Source of the DNA: Gammaproteobacteria bacterium
GTDB taxonomy: Bacteria; Pseudomonadota; Gammaproteobacteria; Pseudomonadales; Pseudohongiellaceae
NCBI GenBank assembly: GCA_016762995.1
Contig: JAESUT010000073.1
Coordinates: 1 to 7,699, forward strand
Reading direction: 5' to 3'
Length of the DNA stretch: 7,699 nt
Part shown: piece by piece, positions 7,604 to 7,699 of the stretch
Numbering within the stretch: the stretch's first letter is position 1
Layout of the letters: the number at the start of each line of letters is the position of its first letter
Made by a program: the position numbers and the translations under genes
The notes under the pieces: generated by a model
Seen by the model: the letters and a program-made list of their open reading frames with translations, nothing else
Databases searched by the model: none
Told to the model about the DNA's origin: nothing

Positions 7604-7657
7604 AAAAGGTGCTCCGTTCTCTACTATTCTTAACTATAGAATTCAGTCGTGTCAGAA
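7604..7657 (-). promoter_or_regulatory. rpmJ-rpsM gap: putative alpha-operon leader with a possible weak promoter
   Basis: In gammaproteobacteria this position holds the alpha-operon leader bound by uS4. Here the gap is only 54 nt. On the minus strand TATAGT (7633-7638) is a 5/6 match to a -10 hexamer, with a weak TTAATT 17 bases upstream that overlaps the rpmJ stop. A 5-bp stem (ATTCT/AGAAT with a 7-base loop) overlaps this site, and the rpsM ribosome binding site follows. I could not show a pseudoknot by eye, so a uS4 target is inferred from gene order, not seen. Confidence 0.3.
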
Positions 7658-7699
7658 TTAACCCTGACGTTGCTTGTGTCTTGGCTCGGACTTACAAAT
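7658..7699 (-). CDS. rpmJ: 50S ribosomal protein bL36, C-terminal fragment (5' part outside window)
   Basis: The last 13 codons and the TAA stop are in the window and read ICKSEPRHKQRQG, closely matching the end of E. coli bL36 (ICSAEPKHKQRQG). The Cys and His spaced C-x5-H are the third and fourth zinc ligands of the C+ form of this small zinc-ribbon protein of the large subunit; the first two Cys lie outside. Its place just before rpsM is the standard end of the spc operon, joined here to the alpha operon. Confidence 0.93.
   Translation of the reverse strand: MCKSEPRHKQRQG

Overview
This window is a chromosomal segment of a gammaproteobacterium. The ribosomal proteins and the RNA polymerase alpha subunit read as close relatives of the Escherichia coli and Pseudomonas proteins. 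The gene order rpmJ-rpsM-rpsK-rpsD-rpoA-rplQ is the classic end of the spc operon followed by the alpha operon. The moderate base composition and the large orphan GspE/PilB-like ATPase suggest a marine Cellvibrionales-type organism, but that placement is inference. Every gene that can be supported lies on the minus strand, so the window is read from high to low coordinates.

The high-coordinate half (about 4600-7699) is the translation and transcription core. It holds the last 13 codons of rpmJ (bL36), then rpsM (uS13), rpsK (uS11), rpsD (uS4), rpoA (RNA polymerase alpha) and rplQ (bL17). The gaps are short (26-58 nt), and a clear rho-independent terminator follows rplQ. In E. coli uS4 represses translation of this operon through the leader around the rpsM start. 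The equivalent gap here is only 54 nt.

After the terminator come two metabolic genes. The first is a PLP-dependent alanine/serine-glyoxylate-type aminotransferase (3387-4562), which starts only 41 nt past the terminator. The second is an EamA/DMT-family ten-helix transporter (2384-3298). They are close enough to be co-transcribed, but no shared substrate can be read from the sequence.

The low-coordinate end (1-2224) is the 5' 741 codons of a GspE/PilB-family secretion or pilus ATPase that runs off the window. It carries no complete ORF inside the window but is open throughout. It is unusually long at the N-terminus: two apparently duplicated small beta-rich modules, four 30-residue repeats resembling MshEN c-di-GMP-binding motifs, a T2SSE_N-type domain, a strongly acidic linker, and then the ATPase with intact Walker A, Walker B and His boxes. 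No pilus or type II secretion partner is visible in the window. It is the most interesting object here; the rest is ordinary housekeeping sequence. No mobile element, CRISPR array, tRNA or rRNA was seen.
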